A stretch of 64,000 bases of DNA, from the NCBI GenBank assembly GCA_030737875.1, contig CM060926.1, positions 168,973,079-169,037,078 on the forward strand. Reading direction: 5' to 3'. This DNA is from Allium sativum. Its lineage: Eukaryota > Streptophyta > Magnoliopsida > Asparagales > Amaryllidaceae. Below are positions 20,930 to 32,794 of the stretch, piece by piece. The notes below the pieces were generated by a model. It saw only the letters and a program-made list of their open reading frames with translations, made no database searches and had not been told where the DNA came from. Each line of letters opens with the position of its first letter. Position 1 is the stretch's first letter. Both the position numbers and the translations under genes were made by a program.

Positions 20930-23900
20930 TGTAACACCCCGCGAATTCTATAACTGTGAAATTCACAAATTAAAGTATAATCAATTTCAAATCAAAGAAC
21001 TAAGGGAAACGGGATACGCCATTGCGTTCGTCTCGGAAAAATACGCGAAATAGAGTCCGAGTTTTCGAAAAACGGAGTCCGTATGAAGAAGATATGGCTT
21101 TCGGAAGTTTCTAAATTAAGTTTAAAATTCAAACAGAATAAAACAGTTTAAAAATTCCAAAATGGGGCCCAATGGGCTAGGGCGGGAGAACACCCGCCTA
21201 AGGCACCCAGGTCGACTGGGCTGTCGACCTGGCCTAACCAGGTCGACAGGGCTGTCGACAGGCATGTCGACCTGGTCCAGAGCCAGGTCGAACCCAGTCC
21301 AACCTGGCTGGCCTATTCTATGTTGGCCGATTTTCTGTAGTCCGCTTTGTCATTAGGGCTAGGTGGCAGGCTCTAATTGGTCTCTCCTTAGGATGAATGG
21401 CTACGATCAATCCAAGCAACATCAATGGTCCTAATCAGTTCATAACCCCTATAAAAATGGCCCTAGACTAACCCTAATCTATTCATTCAAAAATAAGAAC
21501 AAAGCCGCCATGTTGCTGAGGAACGACTGAGGGTAGCCACCAATTGGAGAGAGGATTAGGAGGCAAATTCTAAGGCATAAAGCAACTCAATCAAATCAAA
21601 CCGCATCTTCAAATCCCTAAATTTGAGAATTCGCCTCACCATTGTAAGTAGAGTATTACTTTGGTATGAACAAATAACTGTGTTGGTTTGTATACTTGGT
21701 TGTGGTGATAAATAATTCATAATTCGTGCGTTACTATGATTCTTATCGATTTGGAATTTTGTATACGTTTGGATATTCTCGAATTATGTTGTTCATTATG
21801 AAAAACTACATGCGGTAGTTTTATGCAAGTATACGTTTGGAATATTCGCAAATTGTGTAATCCATGTTGAAGCCACATGTATGTAGTTGATTAATTGAAA
21901 TTCATGCAAGTTTGGGATTTTGCTACTATGCCATCATAATGTGTATTTTTATACAAACATCATTTTTGTGAAGTAATTGGAATAAGTTTGGGTTATCATA
22001 GTCCATATGAAATTATCATTAAAGCCATGCTTTTGTGCTAGAAAATCTATTTGCAAACTTATGAATATGACTAGGCTATGATGGATAATTTGCATAACTG
22101 AAATCCATATTTTTAACAAGAATTATATGATGACATATGTGGTACATAGCTAGGTTAGATTCAAAATCCCTTTTTTTGCAAGTTTGCATGACTAAAGTAA
22201 AAATCATGATTTCATGTAAGAAATATTTATGCCATGGTTATGTGAACAAATTTAACTATACCTTTGTATTAGTCACAAAAGTAGACACCTTGGTAAACAT
22301 GTAGTAGTCTTATGAACATGATTTGCTTATGTTTGACATTATGCCTGAATAAAGATATAGGTTTATGTTGTAGTTAAAGCCTATGTGTCGATAGTGATAT
22401 TCTTAACTTTACTACAAGTTTGCATGCTTTGATTTATGTCACCTATGCTTTATGACCAAAGTATATGTCGCTACTATGCAAGTACACCAGTTTCTATTTT
22501 GTATTTCCAACGTCATATTGCAAGTTCATGCGTTCACATTCCCCTTTTCGTGTATGTAATCACGCTTTAAGCCTCCCCTTACCGCATGGCTAAGTTGGGC
22601 TTTAAAAGGCTAAGCCCAACATATATATATAATAAACGGACGTGTTAAACGGGGGAAAATAACGTTGGGTTAAAATTACTAATGAATGAAAATATAAAAT
22701 AGAAGGGCCCAAATTCAAGTATGGGTTGGGCCCATGATTGGTGTAACCTTTACACCATTAACTTAATAATGGGACGCAAATATTTACATATAAGAAAATA
22801 AAGAAGAAAGACAAAATATGTAAATGTAGAACATACGATGTGTTTAACCCGAGGTTGGATTGAGTTGTGATGTAAACCTGCCCGGAACCGCCCGGCTGTC
22901 CAGTAGTCACAACAATACCTATCCAATGTGGGAGGTTAAACATGGAGCCCAATAAGGACCCGAGGTTAGACTGAGTTGTGGCGTAAGACTGCCCGGAACC
23001 AACCGGCAACAGGCAGCCACAACAATACCTGTCTAATGTGAGAGGTCAAGGCTTTAATAAGACAATTAAGGCTGAGTCAGGATTGTTAGGATTAAGTGAA
23101 CTAAAGACTTAATCAAAATGGAACATGCTAAACTTAACGGACTGGTGGGGGTTAGGTTAGAAAAACACTTAACCAACTTAGCATGTTGCCTAGAGATAGA
23201 AAACCTAGTAACGGGGGACCCTTTTCTGCAGTAACCCTAGAAGGTGTATCGGGATACCCTGAAACTAGGCAGGGTGGGGCACGATTACTGGGCTGATTGT
23301 AAGAGGTCAAACCGACGGCGGTGGTGTAGCAGTGTAGGTTCTAACGGGGTGCGGGCGTGCACACACTCCGGCGCAGAAAAATAAGGCACTGGACACCAGT
23401 AGCATACCTGTGCACTCTAGGATTGTGTCGGGCCGCCACCATAGGACTTGATACACCCCATGATGGGACCAGCATAGGTAACTACAACATCGGGGGCCGT
23501 AAGACACATGTAACTATGCGAGTAGGAGCCGATCATCATTGAATGGATCACATCACCCTGATTATGGGGTGCCAATTGGAAACTAGTTTATATGGGTTCA
23601 GAGATTAACATGGGGTACGATAGTATATTCGACCCTAGACAACTTAACCAAGTTAGAGTGCTTTTCCACTTCTTGTTTATACTTATCATACCCAGTTCTT
23701 TATTCATAGACAAAATAGTACTAGACTTACTCAGGCTTTATGTCTGACTCTACTTTTCTTTCGTCTTCTTTTCTTCCGTTTCCCCCCCCCCCCCCAGGTC
23801 CACAGGGAGGGAACACAGCAGCTTGACTAGCCTTAACATCCAGCTTGAAGAAGAGAAATGTATTGCTTGGACTTTTTCGCTTTGAACTATGGCTTTGGAC

Positions 23901-24196
23901 AAACTCTATGGGGCTTTTGCAGTTTATCTATGTTTTATTTATGCTTCTTTAAATAATGTAATCAAGACAGATTATGAAAGTGTTATGTTATGTTTTGGAA
24001 AAGATGTAAGACAATTATGGTGATGTTGTTGTAGCACGTATTTGCTTTCATGAAATAAAAGTTTGTTGATTTTTCCGCTGTTTACAAATATGTGTTCTTA
24101 TATCTGTCTTGTATATCTGTGACTTATACTTATAAACCTCCACCAAAATTAGGGCATTCCCTTTGAGAGTGACCCTAACGGAGGTGGGGTGTTTCA
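20930..24196 (+). repeat. 3' LTR of element A
   Basis: 3267 bp matching 3450-6724 with about 30 substitutions and a few indels, mostly in the TA and C homopolymer tracts. TATA box at 21450-21457. It ends GGGGTGTTTCA and is followed by AAAAT. Confidence 0.95.
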
Positions 24197-24201
24197 AAAA
24201 T

Positions 24202-26335
24202 CCCTTCTTTCCTTTTAATTCCAATGGCATCTTCCCCAAATTAGATATTTCGCTGCTCCTCCATTTTCCAGCAAATCATTCTTTGTTTCAATCTCAAAAA
24301 TGGCTTCAGCCAAACCCTTTTCCGCAAATCGATTTGCTACTTTAATTTTGCTCCATCACAACTTCCCAAAATCGGAAAATCCATGGCCATTGTCATTCTG
24401 ATGCAGATCGCCGCCGCTTCATCCACAACGAGGCTGCCCATCAACCGAAGTTTCAAAAATCACCACAAACTCACGCTGAGTATCGATCGTTGATTTTCGC
24501 CACTGCGAGCACTCTATAAACTTAGATCCCTGCCGCCACAGACCGCATTGAAGCTGTTCGCTTCCTCTGCCTAGCATAGCATAGCCGTATGGTGAGCATC
24601 TCACTCACGATAAATCTTGGTTTCAAGTAGATTGGTTTCAATTTAATTGGGTATAATAGTGGGATTTTTGGATGATTTGCATGTGGATGGTAATAGTATC
24701 TATTGTTCGATCTTGTGTTGAATTTATAAATCTGTTTTAGTCTTTCACTCCTTTGTATTTGGTTTTGAATGGCTTTGTTTTGCCTTGTAAACTTTGGGTC
24801 ATCTAAAGTAGCAGCACTGATCTCAACTTGATCAACTAAGTTGCTAGGAACAATGGTATTAAGCGCAAGTGGAACTAGCTCATTATTACTATCACTACGG
24901 TTATCAATAACTTTATCAATCAAAATACCATTAAGACCAACAGCCATTATCTTTCCAGCTCGTTCTTGGTCATTCGTGTGTGACTGAGCTTGAGTACTAA
25001 GAATTTCGTTACTGCGGGCCAATTCAAGTTGCAAAACACTTCAGCCATTCACTTGATCATTCATGATTGACTAGGCATAATCATTCACATTTGATGCAGC
25101 TTGGCAAGGGACATTAAGCTGACTTGGATTTCCTATTCCCAAATATTCACCATTGTTATCAGACATACCAGTCACATTCTCATATCTATTGACCACCTCA
25201 AACTCATTATTTAAAGTTTGGGAAATTTTATCACCATTCATGTCGTCTGTTTCAACATTCATAAATACATCGTGAAGTTTTTATGTGATCTAGACATATT
25301 TGGCATGACATTTACCATACTTTGTAGCTTAAAATGAAATCCCCTTGATTTTGTACCCTTGTTTAGTATCACCTATTCAAGTAATAGCAGCTTTTTAACA
25401 TGATTGCAAATTTTTATAAGGTAGTCATGTACAAAATTAAAATGTAAGACATTTATTTAACATAACATGCGACAAGTATCAAGTTAGTTTAGAATACTAT
25501 GTCCTGTTAATGCTATTTTGATCACTTGAGGAAAAAGTTGTTCTGTTCCTCTAAGTTTTTGGTATTCAATTGTCATGTTAATTGTTTTTTCCCATCCCAT
25601 GTCTTGATTCGCCCACTGAGAAAGTAAATAGGCTAAGATAATAACTCTAATAATTATTATTAGAGCAATTACATGTTAGGAGATGCAACAACTGGTTTGC
25701 TGTGGGTGCGGTTTCTCAAGCTGTAGTTATCTTTGATAATGTGTATTGCCACCTTGGCAAACTATCTTAATTTCATTCTTTACTTGATGATGATTTGTTT
25801 ACCTACCTACGTGAGGAAAACTAGATGCACGGTAGTATATGTGTGTCCAGTAATAGGTTCGAATATGCAACTATGTATTCTTGTTTTTTCAATAATAAAC
25901 AATGATTCTTGTTTAAATTAGAAGTAAAGAAATAGATAATTGTTTTGTCTTTCCCTTTTTTTCAAGTCGTATAGAATCAGTAACACATGAGTTCTTTAAT
26001 GATAGTGTGATTTAATGTTAGTACACTTTTATTAGCATCTATTGGTAGTTTTTGGTATGACTTAATTTCCGCCGAAACAAATGCAATTAATGATCCTTTT
26101 CCCGTAAAAGAACCTAAATACAGTCCTTATTTTACAAATACACAAAGTGCAATGTTAGCTTATGACCCATCTATATTTAAGGAATTCATGCATTCAGCTA
26201 AAACCTCTGTGCAATGATGATCATAATTTGTTTTTCATAAATTCATCAAAGTGAAGTAGTTAAGTCATTCTCTTTTTGTTATAATCATATGGTGTCCAAC
26301 CTTACTCTGGAACTTGCGGTCTTCCATATGCTAGC
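24202..26335. other. Unassigned DNA between elements A and C; possible host leader exon
   Basis: The first 400 bp are pyrimidine-rich and leader-like, with short ATG-initiated frames (ATGs near 24223 and 24299). A consensus splice donor (ATG|GTGAGC) lies at 24592. Downstream DNA is AT-rich and intron-like apart from an antisense frame at 24522-25262. With 3400-3449 this could be the promoter and first exon of a host transcript split by A. No recognisable protein was found, so this stays a hypothesis. Confidence 0.35.
24522..25262 (-). pseudogene. Unidentified antisense ORF relic
   Basis: Two minus-strand frames, 25071-25262 and 24522-25034, are in the same reading frame and separated only by a short stretch with two stops. 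Together they give about 230 codons. The upstream part is rich in Asn, Asp and Glu; the middle reads like a linker (ILIDKVIDNRSDSNNE, then LVDQVEISAATLDDPKF). The last 60 codons enter low-complexity, AT-rich DNA and are probably fortuitous. I do not recognise a family. A remnant of a LINE ORF1 or a host exon is possible. Confidence 0.3.
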
Positions 26336-27177
26336 TGTTAACCCATAAAATATGAGTCAAGGATGATATAAAAGTCATGCTGATATAAATCAACTCACTG
26401 GAGTTACATTAAAGAAAATCAAGTTGAAAGATTCATAACGTAGATATCATGGCGCTTCAAAGTCATATCGTCAGGAAGTGAATAACATTAAGTCGTGTCG
26501 TGCCTCACTATGATACTCCATGAAGACTGGGTCGACCTAGCAGTCATGCCGCAAGTTGTTGTCTCAACTATCATTCATGTCGGTCTAAAGTCATGCCGGA
26601 AAATCCAGGTCAGCTTCATGAAACATGCCATGCCATCCACCCCCACATATCATTATGCGACATGAGGGGCAAGCTGACACTTAAAGATCTCAATATGAAC
26701 CATGCCGCAGTCGTAACTCCTTTGAATCATGTCGATCAGTGACATGATGTTATACTACTGCTATCCATGACGCTCAGCGACATGGTGTATAAGTCATGGA
26801 AAGAATATGATGTCGAGATGGGAGTAACATTACATCATAACCAAGATGAGTCGAGCCCCATCATGTCGTACTGGAGCTCACGGGACATAACGAGCACGAC
26901 AAGACGCATATAGCAGGGTCATGCCGCGTCATAAGCTCAAGGCGCGAAGAAACATAGGGACGTACGTCATGAGTCATACCGCCCTGCCACCATGTCGTTC
27001 TACGACATAAAGGGTCGATCACTATTTAAAGTCTGATGATAAGCCATGTCGTGACCTACTCATGTCGCATCCAGCATGTACCAGGTAGTCAATAGCTATC
27101 GTCAGAACGATATGAATCATGCCAAGAAGAGTCATGTCACGTCGCAAGCTCAAGGCGCCGAGAGTTAACCCGCCATG
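26336..27177 (+). repeat. 5' LTR of element C, first part
   Basis: Starts TGTTAACCC and matches 60238 onwards. It is interrupted after the CCATG at 27173-27177 by element B and continues at 32024. The sequence is dense in CATGTCG/CGACATG heptamers. Relative to the 3' LTR it lacks about 75 bp (60945-61019 in the 3' copy). Confidence 0.9.
27173..27177. repeat. Target-site duplication of element B (left copy)
   Basis: CCATG is found before the 5' LTR of B and again at 32019-32023. The unsplit site is visible in the 3' LTR of C near 61151-61155. Confidence 0.94.
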
Positions 27178-28308
27178 TGTTGACCCGCTTTTTAGTCAAA
27201 GCAGTCACACGTGGAATCTCTGATCAACAACACACTAGAGTAGTGGAAGCATCGTCAGAAGACAGGAGGCGATTTGGTTGAAGTCGTATCACAAACAAGG
27301 AAAGGCCCGAGACTCCTATCAGATGACCTTTTTTAGGCCAGAAAACAGCTATTACGGAGCTGAGCCCTATAAATTTTGTAGCCCTCTGAATCAGCTTCAG
27401 TTTGAGCCTTCGTTTGGCTAAAACGGACTTACGGTTCGAAAGGTACGCCCATTTCCGTGAACGTGTGCAGAACCGGAAACATGGAATCTGGAATTGGCAT
27501 AACCCATTCGGATCGGATATACGGATCAGATCGGATATACGGATCGGATCGGAGCATAGAAGACCCGACCCTCCTGAAGTATTTTACACTGACGTGCTTC
27601 CAGTCTTCGGATCGGAAACGTCACCTCGGTTCGGATCGGCTAAAGGAAGACCCGTCCCGCCTGAAGCTCCTTCTACTCGTCAAGCACGCTTGGCTTTGGA
27701 CACTCCGGTTCGGATCGGATGGAGCACTGAACCGACCACCATTGACTTGCTGCTGCACTTCAGAATTGACCTATTCTTGTGGCACCATTTCCTCCTATTT
27801 TCATGGATCACCTTCCACATGGCCTTACACTAATTGGAGAGACTTTCTCCCATTTTTCCACTTAGTCACCACGTTATATCAAGGCGTTGGATTGGGGACA
27901 CTTATCATTCATCCAGATCTCCTTAGGGCTTCTCTGCACCTATAAATACACCATCATATGGCGATTTGAAGAGACTTTTTGGGGGATACTCCAACACTTG
28001 GCTTCCTTTACAACCAAGCAAGGACATTGCTCATCACTTCAACACAAGGAATTCGCATATAAATTCATTCTCTAATATGCTCTTCTTCATTGTAACACAA
28101 GGCTATTGTGTATAAACCGCAAATAAAAAGTATTGTAATAGCTTCTTAGGATTTAAGAAACTATAAAGTGGACGTAGGCTTGGTTTGAGCTGAACCACTA
28201 TAAAAATCTCGTGTGTCTCCTCTTATTTTACTACTTTTTCTACATTAATCTGTGATTGTGAGGATTTCACACCGTATTTGGGTGTTAGGCCCAATTTTCA
28301 GTCTAACA
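27178..28308 (+). repeat. 5' LTR of element B
   Basis: 1131 bp matching 30884-32018. It contains a GGATCGGATATAC direct-repeat cluster at 27509-27562, a TATA box (TATAAATA) at 27941, and the GTGGACGTAGGCTTG...GAACCACTATAAAAATCTCGTG block near 28158-28215 shared with E. The frames at 27402-27945 recur in both LTRs and are not supported as genes. Confidence 0.94.
27941..27948 (+). promoter_or_regulatory. TATA box of element B
   Basis: TATAAATA, repeated at 31651-31658 in the 3' LTR, in the same position relative to the conserved downstream block as in E and C. Confidence 0.65.
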
Positions 28309-28311
28309 TTT

Positions 28312-28330
28312 TGGCGCACCAGGAAGGGGG
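28312..28330 (+). other. Primer-binding site of element B
   Basis: TGGCGCACCAGGAAGGGGG starts three bases after the LTR end. Position and TGGCGC start fit a tRNA primer site; the tRNA is not assigned. Confidence 0.7.
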
Positions 28331-28377
28331 CACACGACAACTTCAACTTCTGCTTGGATTATTTGGCTATATGATCG

Positions 28378-30116
28378 ATGGCTAAGCGAAATGTTTCCCG
28401 TGTTGAAGGCGAAGGCACGAGAAATGAGGCAAGCCATGAAGCCTCCTCACATGAAAACCCGTCAGCATACTTGACGCTAGAAGAGATGGATAGCGTTCTC
28501 ACCGAATTGAGTGCTCAGATGGCGGGGCAAGATGACCTCCTTCGCAAACAACAGGAGATGATCGACCAATTCTTCGCTCAGATGGAAGGAAGGCCGAGCA
28601 ACAGGGTACAACTCATGGGAAATGGAATAGAATCAGCCCCGGCAGCAGCTGCAAACCAGATCAGTTCGGATCTGATCCGAACCGGAGGCACGAATGGACT
28701 TGGGGGAAATACCCCTCAACAACCAATAGCTCTAACGCTTAATATTTCTGATGGAAATGTAGATGCTCAAGGTTCAGGGCGAGCACGACCAACCTCCGCA
28801 TCGGTTCGGATCGGCAATACCGCACAACTTCAGCATCAAGCTCCCCGGTTCGGAATAGGAGAACCTGATCGGGTCGGTACATCCGACCCGAACCGTGCAC
28901 CTTGCCATGACCTCCCTCGCTTCTCCGAGCCGCAACATGAGGGCACCTCCAAACCGAACCGAATGGCCTTCTAAGCTCCCCATGTTTTTCCGAACTCTTC
29001 TAGACTCAACACTGGGGGCACCAGTTCTGAACTTAGCAGCTTGCAACAGCTCATTGAGGGCAACTGGCTCGCCAATCTCATCGAACGCCTCTCAAGAGGT
29101 CACACTTATCAGAATGACATGGATGATGTCAATCACAACCCATTCACTCAGGAAATCAGGAATTTCCGCGATCCACTGGATTTCAAACTTCCACAACAGG
29201 AGCCGTACACGGCAGGACAGATCCTACCGTGCACTTATTGCGCAACAAACGTCATATGGAAGTTCAATCGGCGTCGGAAAACGTCATGGCAAAGTGCTTC
29301 CCTCTCTTTTTGACTGATATAACTGTTATGTGGATTCGGCAGCTGGAATCTGAATCGACTAATAGCTGGAACATGTTAGTCTCTCGCTTTATTGAATAAT
29401 TTTGGGTCCACATCGCTCGACCCAAGAATGTAATGTCACTAACTGCAACCAAGCAGAGGCCTAAAGAAACTCTGCGATCATTTCTGGAAAGGTTTAACGT
29501 TGCAGCAGCATTAGTTGATCGACCCGAGCCATCTATGGTATTGATGGCGGCAGTATCCGGCGTTCTAGACAACTCGGAGTTCAAAAAATCCCTATACCGA
29601 GACCCACCAAGGAATCTCAACGAATTCTATCTTGAATCGGATAGGTTTCTGCGTGAAGAAGACGCAACGTTCGAAAAGAAAATTCTCGATGTTAACATGC
29701 TCAAAGACGGAGAACCGTCTGATTCTGGTGAAGGAAAAGAGAAAGCTGCTGTTAAGAATGACCACAACGCTCAGCCCCGGAGAGGTCCCAGATATGAAAA
29801 GTACACCGAAATCAATTCAACCTTGACTGACATCTACGTGAACACAAACGGTGACGTCCCTTATCCAAAGCCTCCCAGGAGGTATCCATCACAAAGAGAA
29901 CGCGATTCTGGAAAATACTGCATATTTCATGAAATGGATGGTCATGACACAAATGACTGTAGACACTTGCGAGACTTGATTGAGGAACGGGTTAGACGTG
30001 GAGAGCTACCCGAGTATGTGAAACAACCAACAGCGCCAGCACCTGTGCTACCACCACCAGCTCCCCGGAGAGGGAATGACCCTGGATCAAGCTCTCGCGG
30101 GCTCATCATCAACTGA
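28378..30116 (+). pseudogene. gag: gag of element B, with stops and a frameshift
   Basis: ATG at 28378. The frame runs to a TAA at 28972-28974 and continues in frame through 29041-29160 (LQQLIEGNWLANLIERLS, FKLPQQEPY). It is frameshifted near 29210, then runs to 30116 with one in-frame TAA near 29396. The capsid domain includes KETLRSFLERFNVAAALVD at about 29463-29519. A zinc-finger-like segment (CIFHEMDGHDTNDCRHL) is at about 29917-29970, followed by a basic helix and a proline-rich tail. Gag would package the element RNA. The N-terminal 200 residues are variable and rich in Gly, Asn and Gln. No pol follows. Confidence 0.82.
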
Positions 30117-30873
30117 TCTGGATGAGGTCAGTCTGGATTTCTTGCATTTCTTAGGATTTAAGATATGTTTCTTTGCTTTCTTTAGGTTTTCCGATTGGCT
30201 AAATTGGAGTACACATGTTCGGGGTTAGGATTTAGCTCCAACGCGTGCTCTGCATTCGATAACAAACCAATCAGGATTTGCTTTGGTTTTGTACTTTGAA
30301 TTGAATAAGGAAGGACTTTCCGAGCATGGATTATGTTTGGCAATTTAAGTATCTTTTCAGGTTGTGGAAGGATTCTCAATCTCAACTAAAGTATGGCTTA
30401 TACTTATCTCGGACCCCTAGGCATGGATTATGCCTAGGGACAGACTGTCTTGTTAGGTTTTGGCAAGTATAGCTCTATCCCGACATGAGTATGGATTGTA
30501 CTCACTAGGATTCTTAAGCAAGGATTATACTCAGGAACAACGAACGATCTTGTCAGGATTGGGCAAAGGAACTCAATAAAACTCGAGTATGGCTTATGCT
30601 CAGTTTGAACTTCCTGGTATGGCTTATACCCGGAAGGTTTGGTCCCTCGCCAGGTTTTGGAAGGATAATTCGAACGTCCCTTGAGTATGGTTTATGCTCG
30701 GACAAACGCCCAAGCATGGTTTATACTCGAAAGTGTAATTAGTCTTGTCAGGATTTGACACACCTTTTTGCTCTCTTTTCTTTATAGGTGTGGATTATAC
30801 TCGCAGCTAGAAGGCTTGGCGGGGCCTTGGATTATCCAAAACACATCTTCCTTCAACCAGTAAGATATGTTCT
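30117..30873 (+). repeat. Degenerate repeats in the 3' region of element B
   Basis: A motif of 15-20 bp, (G/A)AGTATGG(C/T)TTATACTCGG or its GGATTATACTC variant, recurs about a dozen times at uneven spacing of 25-90 bp. It alternates with CTTGTCAGGTTTTGGCAA(G/A). Both half-motifs are short inverted repeats (GAGTAT...ATACTC; CTTG...CAAG). This is the counterpart of the hairpin repeats of E and the 85-bp array of C. Confidence 0.7.
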
Positions 30874-30883
30874 GGAGGCAAAA
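30874..30883 (+). other. Polypurine tract of element B
   Basis: GGAGGCAAAA directly before the 3' LTR. Confidence 0.8.
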
Positions 30884-32018
30884 TGTTCACCCGCTTTTCA
30901 GTCAAAGCAGTCACACGTGGAATCTCTGATCAACAACACACAAGAGCAGTTGAAGCATCGTCAGAAGACAGGAGGCGATTTGGTTGAAGTCGCATCACAA
31001 ACAAGGAAAGGCCCGAGACTCCGATCAGATGACCTTTTTTGGGCCAGAAAACAGCAATTACGGAGCAGAGCTTTGTAACGCTTGTAGCACTCTGAATCTG
31101 CTTCAGTTTGAGCTTTCGTTTGGCTAAAACGGACTTATAATTCGAAAGTTACGCCCGTTTCCGTGAACGCGTGCAGAACCGGAAACTGGGAATCTGGAAT
31201 TGGCATAACCCATTCGGATCGGATCGGATATACGGATCGGATCAGATATACAGATCGGATCGGAGCACAGAAGACCCGACCCGCCTGAAGTATTTTACAC
31301 TGAGTGCTTCCAGTCTTCGGATCAGAGATGTCACCACGGTTCTAATCGACTAAAGGAAGACCCGACCCGCCTGAAGCTCCTTCTACTCGTCAAGCACGCT
31401 TGGCTTTGGACATTCCGGTTCAGATCGGATGGAGTACCGAACCGACCCCCATTGACCTGCTTCTGCACTTCAGAATTGACCTATTCTTGTGGCACCATTT
31501 CCTCCTATTTTCGTGGATCACCTTCCATTTGACCTTACACGAATTGGAGAGGCTTTCTCCCATTTTTCCACTTAGTCACCACGTTCTATCAAGGCGTTGG
31601 ATTGGGGACACTTGTCATTCATCCGGATCTCCTTAGGGCTTCTTTGCACTTATAAATACACCATTATATGGCGATTTGAAGGGACTTTTTGGGGGCTACT
31701 CCAACATTTGGCCTCCTTTACAACCAAGCAAGGACATTGCTCATCACTTCAACACGAGGAACTCGTGTATAAATTCATTCTCTAATCTCCTTTTCTTCAT
31801 TGTAACACAAGGCTATTGTGTATAAACCGCAAACAAATAGTATTGTAATAGCTTCTTAGGATTTAAGAAACTATAAAGTGGACGTAGGCTTGGTTTGAGA
31901 CAAACCACTATAAAAATCTCGTGTGTCTCCTCTTATTTTACTGCTTTTTTTGCATTAATCTGTGATTGTGAGGATTTCACACCGTATTTGGGTGTTAGGC
32001 CCAATTTTCGGTTTAACA
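30884..32018 (+). repeat. 3' LTR of element B
   Basis: 1135 bp, about 5% different from the 5' copy by eye, followed by CCATG. Confidence 0.93.
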
Positions 32019-32023
32019 CCATG

Positions 32024-32660
32024 CGACATGAGTCATGTCGTTGGCGACATGAGTTATAGCAAAGATCCAAGTCATGTGGACGGCGACATGAGTCATGGCG
32101 TTTTTCTGTATAATTACAGAACTGCCATCTGGTCTTGAAATTTCCTATAAATACCCCCCCACACTTCTTCATTTGGGGGGATCGAATCTTGAGGCCATGA
32201 AGTGCTGTCAAAAATATTCCACAACAACTTCAACATTTATCAAACATCATAGATTGAAGATTAATCCATGGATCATGATCTCTATCAAATGCATCCAAGT
32301 GACTTGCGAATTGAGGATTGATTAGATGAGCTTATGTTCAAAGATGAAGTCTACCAATCCTACACCGTCATTATCAAATCTCCGCGGATCTACATGCTTC
32401 TTCATTATCTCTAATAGATTTGGGTGTGATTTGTGAGTAAAAGAGTGATAAAAGTATTGTAAGAGAGAAGTTAATCTTTTAATCCTCATATTGATAATGG
32501 AATTTCTTATGAAATTGGATGTACACCTTTATTGGATTGAACCACTATAAAGGCTTGTGTCTTCTACTTGCATTCTAATAATTGTGTGGCTCCACTTTTC
32601 ATTTTCTGTGAGACTTTTTTTCTGGCATTCTTGGTGTTTAGCCCAATTTTGGAAAAAACA
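32024..32660 (+). repeat. 5' LTR of element C, second part
   Basis: Continues the LTR after element B and matches about 61156-61771. It contains the palindromic CGACATGAGTCATGTCG stretch near 32024-32040, the TATA box at 32146, and the GGATGTACACC...GAACCACTATAAAGGCTTGTG block near 32518-32556. It ends GGAAAAAACA. Confidence 0.9.
32146..32153 (+). promoter_or_regulatory. TATA box of element C
   Basis: TATAAATA in the LTR, with its copy at 61257-61264. In the 5' LTR, element B now separates this promoter from the first 842 bp of U3. Confidence 0.65.
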
Positions 32661-32662
32661 TT

Positions 32663-32680
32663 TGGCACCCACCGTGGGGC
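32663..32680 (+). other. Primer-binding site of element C
   Basis: TGGCACCCACCGTGGGGC two bases after the LTR end. This type is common in plant Tat-like elements; the tRNA is not assigned. Confidence 0.75.
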
Positions 32681-32794
32681 CCAAATTGCCAATCAATTTC
32701 TCGCTCTCTCAGAAGGTAGAAGGCCTTGCATTTGATTTCTGAATACACTTTAATCACCTAATTTGTCTGAATTGAGATACTTACCTATGAAGTC

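Larger units (their letters stand above)
3450..24196 (+). mobile_element. Element A: Tekay/Del-like Ty3/gypsy chromovirus, disrupted by nested element E
   Basis: The element spans 20.7 kb, of which 9.07 kb is the nested element E plus its duplicated 5 bp. It has LTRs of 3275 and 3267 bp beginning TGTAACACC and ending TTTCA, a tRNA-iMet primer site at 6727, gag-pol on the + strand, and a polypurine tract at 20917. The domain order is gag, protease, RT, RNase H, integrase, chromodomain-like tail. Long LTRs, an iMet primer and a C-terminal chromodomain are typical of the plant Tekay/Del lineage. The LTRs differ at about 30 positions by eye count (about 1%). The coding region carries one frameshift and two in-frame stops, and E sits near its 3' end, so it is not autonomous. 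Confidence 0.93.
27178..32018 (+). mobile_element. Element B: gag-only non-autonomous LTR retrotransposon in the 5' LTR of C
   Basis: 4841 bp with LTRs of 1131 and 1135 bp (TGTT(G/C)ACCCGC...TAACA), a primer site at 28312 and a PPT at 30874. The internal 2.6 kb encodes only a degraded gag and a repeat-rich 3' region; no protease, RT or integrase is present. This fits the class described as terminal-repeat retrotransposons with gag (TR-GAG). LTRs differ by about 5% by eye. LTR and gag are related to those of E, and the gag zinc-finger style matches that of C. Confidence 0.92.

Noticed and set aside
27402..27945. 143- and 162-codon + frames in the 5' LTR of B
   Set aside because: They lie in the LTR, overlap each other in two frames, and the 3' LTR copy is broken. 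Read as LTR sequence.
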